Shown piece after piece: positions 4,047 through 6,098 of a stretch of DNA of 6,098 nucleotides (within the stretch, counting starts at the first letter, position 1; each line of letters starts with the position of its first letter). Both the position numbers and the translations under genes were made by a program. The notes beneath the pieces were generated by a model. It searched no databases and had not been told where the DNA came from. It worked only from the letters and a program-made list of their open reading frames with translations. The DNA lies in contig JAJRYL010000177.1 of the NCBI GenBank assembly GCA_024275855.1, forward strand, positions 1 to 6,098, in the 5' to 3' direction. Source of the stretch: Deltaproteobacteria bacterium. GTDB taxonomy: Bacteria > Desulfobacterota > GWC2-55-46 > JADFVP01.

Positions 4047-6098
4047 CTACTTTATACTGATATTTTGCAGGTAATGGGTAGAGTTTCTGTCTCCCCTGTC
4101 GTACTCAAGCGCCTTGTAAAAGTACTCGGCGGCCTTTCTTATATTATATTCGGATAAGTAAGCCCTGCCTACGAGGTTAAAGTACGCTGCCTTGTACTTG
4201 GTGTTCAACCACTGCCGTATCTCTGCGCTGTTCGTACGTTCAGGCGAGAACCTCAGGTACGGCGAAATCGGCTCTCTGTAACCGATAAGCTTTTCTATAT
4301 TATACGGCACGGTATTTTTGTTAAACGAACGCGGCCCCGTAAACTCCACTACCGGCATGTCGTCGCTTATAGGGGCGAACCCGTCGGCGTACTTCCTTAC
4401 AAGCTCTTCGTTCATCATAAAGGTGCTTAAAAACTCGTACGGGTTCTCCATATCGGTATCGGTTAAGAGCCTTTTTATATTCGGCAGATTGAGCCTGCTC
4501 TGTATACGCTCGAAATCTATTTCAAGCTTCTTCTCCGTTCCTATCAAAAAGATATCGGCATTCACTATCCAGATGGTGGTGTGCGGAAAGACCGACTGAA
4601 AAGTAGCCGTCAGCATCTGCACATCTTCCACGGAGAGCATGTAGAGAGGTATCCACTGAGATATTATGCCGCCCGGTTTAAGGTGCGCCTTGGTAAGCTC
4701 GTAGTACTCCGTGGTGTAGAGGTTTATGACCCCCGCGAGCCCCGGATGCATCGGCTCTTCGGTAATAACGTCGAACTTCTTGTTGGTAGCCGCGAGAAAA
4801 CTTCTGCCGTCGTCGATATTTATCCTCGACTGAGGGTTGTGCAGCACGTCCATATTCTCTGTCTTGAAGTTCGGAGCGCCACCGATAACGGACTTAGATA
4901 TCTCGACGTTATCTACCATGACACCCGGAAACTGGCTAAGCGTTCCAAACGTCGTGCCCGAACCGAAACAGATTACGAGCACGTCTTTCGGGTCGGGGTG
5001 CAGCACCATAGGCAGCACGCCCTGAAAACGGTTTATCTGCAACCCTTCGTAGTAAGAGGCCGTTGCCTTTGAGCCGTTTACCCATATCTTTTTATTGAAC
5101 GCCTTACTCTTGGACTTGTTCTCGCCTATCATTACGGTCGCGGCGGTACCCTCCTTATAGTAGATAGCGGTCTCGCCCTCCTTTAAAAAGGTCTTGTGCA
5201 GGGAGAAGGGCATATTCGCCGGAAGCGTAGCTATAATTATTGCCGTTGCCGCAACGGCTACGGCGGTAAAGGCGTACCTTGTGCCCTTTGCCGCAAAGGG
5301 GTTGTTAAGGATAAAGACGATTCCTATAAGTATATTTATGACACCTATAAAGATTATGACGTTCTGCATGCCGAGAATAGGTATGAGAATAAAACCGGCG
5401 GCGAACGAGCCGATTATGCCTCCGACCGTATTGACGGCGTAGATGTTGCCGATCTTCGTGCCGACCCCATCGACCCGCCAACTGTAAACCTTGCAGACGA
5501 GCGGAAAGGTGGCGCCAAAGAGAAAGGTAGGCAGTATGAGCGTTACGAAGGCCATAAGAAAATGGATGTAGAGCCACTCGTTCCACGAAGTAGTTGTCTG
5601 AAGCGTCTCGTAGAACTTGTAACCAGGTATGCCTGCGTAGACCGTTATAAGCGCGATTGAGCTTAAACCGATAAGAGCCTCGACTACCGCGAAAAGGGTT
5701 ATTATGGTAGAGCGCGAGAAACGGTCTATAAAACTCGAAAAGACAAAACTGCCGGCTGCTATGCCGACAAGAAAGACCACGAGCACGGAGGCGAAGGCGT
5801 AAACCGTGCCTATAAGCAGAAAACCGAGTATACGGGTCCAGATAACCTCGTAGACCAGTCCGGTAAAACCGGAGAACGCGAACCCCCATATAAGAAGGGT
5901 AAGAAAACGGGAAGAGAGCCGCCCCCCGCCGTCATCCGGGGCGGCCTCAGGGGCAGGGGAAGGCGCCTCGCAGACAAGGTCGCCGTCGCAGACCCCCTGC
6001 CTTGAATGCAGTATAAAGGCGACGATACCTATTGATATATTGAGGAACCCGGCGCCTAAGAGAATCTTGCTTAAACCGATGGACGGTATAAGGAAAAA
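4047..6098 (-). CDS. Fused MFS-like membrane protein / spermidine-synthase-like domain with C-terminal TPR (N-terminus beyond the window)
   Basis: 683 C-terminal residues are visible; the frame stays open to the window edge, so the GTG at 5786 is internal, not the start. Numbering from the edge: residues 2-30 end a first membrane half; 33-63 are a Cys-, Pro- and acid-rich loop; 65-300 form a second multi-helix half beginning SGFTGLVYEVIWTRILG, a family hallmark. A spermidine-synthase-like Rossmann domain (about 305-585) follows: VICFGSGTTFG (nucleotide loop, about 375-385), NVEIS, DDGRSF (about 429), then EEPMHPGLAGVINLYTTEYY (about 447). True spermidine synthases have a catalytic Asp with DP and GP around that last block; here it reads EEPMHP, as in membrane-fused relatives of unknown substrate. 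A TPR-like helix pair ends the protein (about 634-679). Aminopropyl transfer to putrescine should not be assumed. The gene converges on the repeat block. Confidence 0.9.
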   Translation of the reverse strand, partial: FFLIPSIGLSKILLGAGFLNISIGIVAFILHSRQGVCDGDLVCEAPSPAPEAAPDDGGGRLSSRFLTLLIWGFAFSGFTGLVYEVIWTRILGFLLIGTVYAFASVLVVFLVGIAAGSFVFSSFIDRFSRSTIITLFAVVEALIGLSSIALITVYAGIPGYKFYETLQTTTSWNEWLYIHFLMAFVTLILPTFLFGATFPLVCKVYSWRVDGVGTKIGNIYAVNTVGGIIGSFAAGFILIPILGMQNVIIFIGVINILIGIVFILNNPFAAKGTRYAFTAVAVAATAIIIATLPANMPFSLHKTFLKEGETAIYYKEGTAATVMIGENKSKSKAFNKKIWVNGSKATASYYEGLQINRFQGVLPMVLHPDPKDVLVICFGSGTTFGTLSQFPGVMVDNVEISKSVIGGAPNFKTENMDVLHNPQSRINIDDGRSFLAATNKKFDVITEEPMHPGLAGVINLYTTEYYELTKAHLKPGGIISQWIPLYMLSVEDVQMLTATFQSVFPHTTIWIVNADIFLIGTEKKLEIDFERIQSRLNLPNIKRLLTDTDMENPYEFLSTFMMNEELVRKYADGFAPISDDMPVVEFTGPRSFNKNTVPYNIEKLIGYREPISPYLRFSPERTNSAEIRQWLNTKYKAAYFNLVGRAYLSEYNIRKAAEYFYKALEYDRGDRNSTHYLQNISIK

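Noticed and set aside
5784..5786. GTG at 5786 as the start of the membrane synthase gene
   Set aside because: The frame upstream is open to the window edge and encodes conserved family sequence (SGFTGLVYEVIWTR), so this codon is an internal Val.
4581..5889. Long frames on either strand overlapping the membrane synthase gene
   Set aside because: They lie out of frame or antisense to a gene with clear family motifs throughout and show Arg/Tyr/His-rich shadow composition.
1..6098. tRNA, rRNA, riboswitch or a new multi-gene system
   Set aside because: I found no tRNA arm pattern, rRNA segment or recognisable aptamer, and the genes present are housekeeping or single orphan membrane proteins without a shared theme.

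Overview
The window reads as chromosomal DNA of a free-living Gram-negative-type bacterium. Codon choice mixes GC-rich codons with frequent ATA isoleucine. An amidase / RNase PH / RdgB gene order and intergenic DNA full of short palindromes are both common in Deltaproteobacteria-like and Nitrospirota-like genomes. That placement is an inference; no rRNA or tRNA is present to settle it. I see no mobile-element genes, CRISPR array, toxin or defence cluster, and no convincing undescribed multi-gene system.

Left part (1-2131), all minus strand: a probable sigma70-type promoter (2103-2131) drives a secreted N-acetylmuramoyl-L-alanine amidase (stop at 1212). It is followed with overlapping or abutting ends by rph (482-1231), then a 287-bp gap, then the 5' end of rdgB (1-194, running off the window). 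The gap holds half a dispersed repeat, three small palindromic modules and a terminator-like hairpin, so the usually tight rph-rdgB pair has been pushed apart. RNase PH trims RNA 3' ends, RdgB hydrolyses non-canonical purine nucleoside triphosphates, and the amidase cuts peptidoglycan stems; they share an operon rather than a pathway.

Middle (2281-2985, plus): a divergently transcribed six-helix membrane protein resembling the DUF2238/YjdF-like family.

Non-coding block (2986-4046), between convergent genes: about 1 kb with no believable gene. It is a mosaic of palindromic modules in several copies: a 159-bp repeat present twice, an 88-bp MITE-like hairpin inside each copy, two related hairpin families with compensatory stem changes, one chimeric hairpin, and a perfect 14-bp hairpin near the right end. 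Some modules recur in the rph-rdgB gap.

Right part (4047-6098, minus): the 3' 683 codons of a large membrane protein fusing MFS-like transmembrane halves to a spermidine-synthase-like Rossmann domain and a C-terminal TPR. The open frame continues to the window edge, so the start lies outside. A short internal repeat shows that the end of a first membrane half is visible and the second half is complete.
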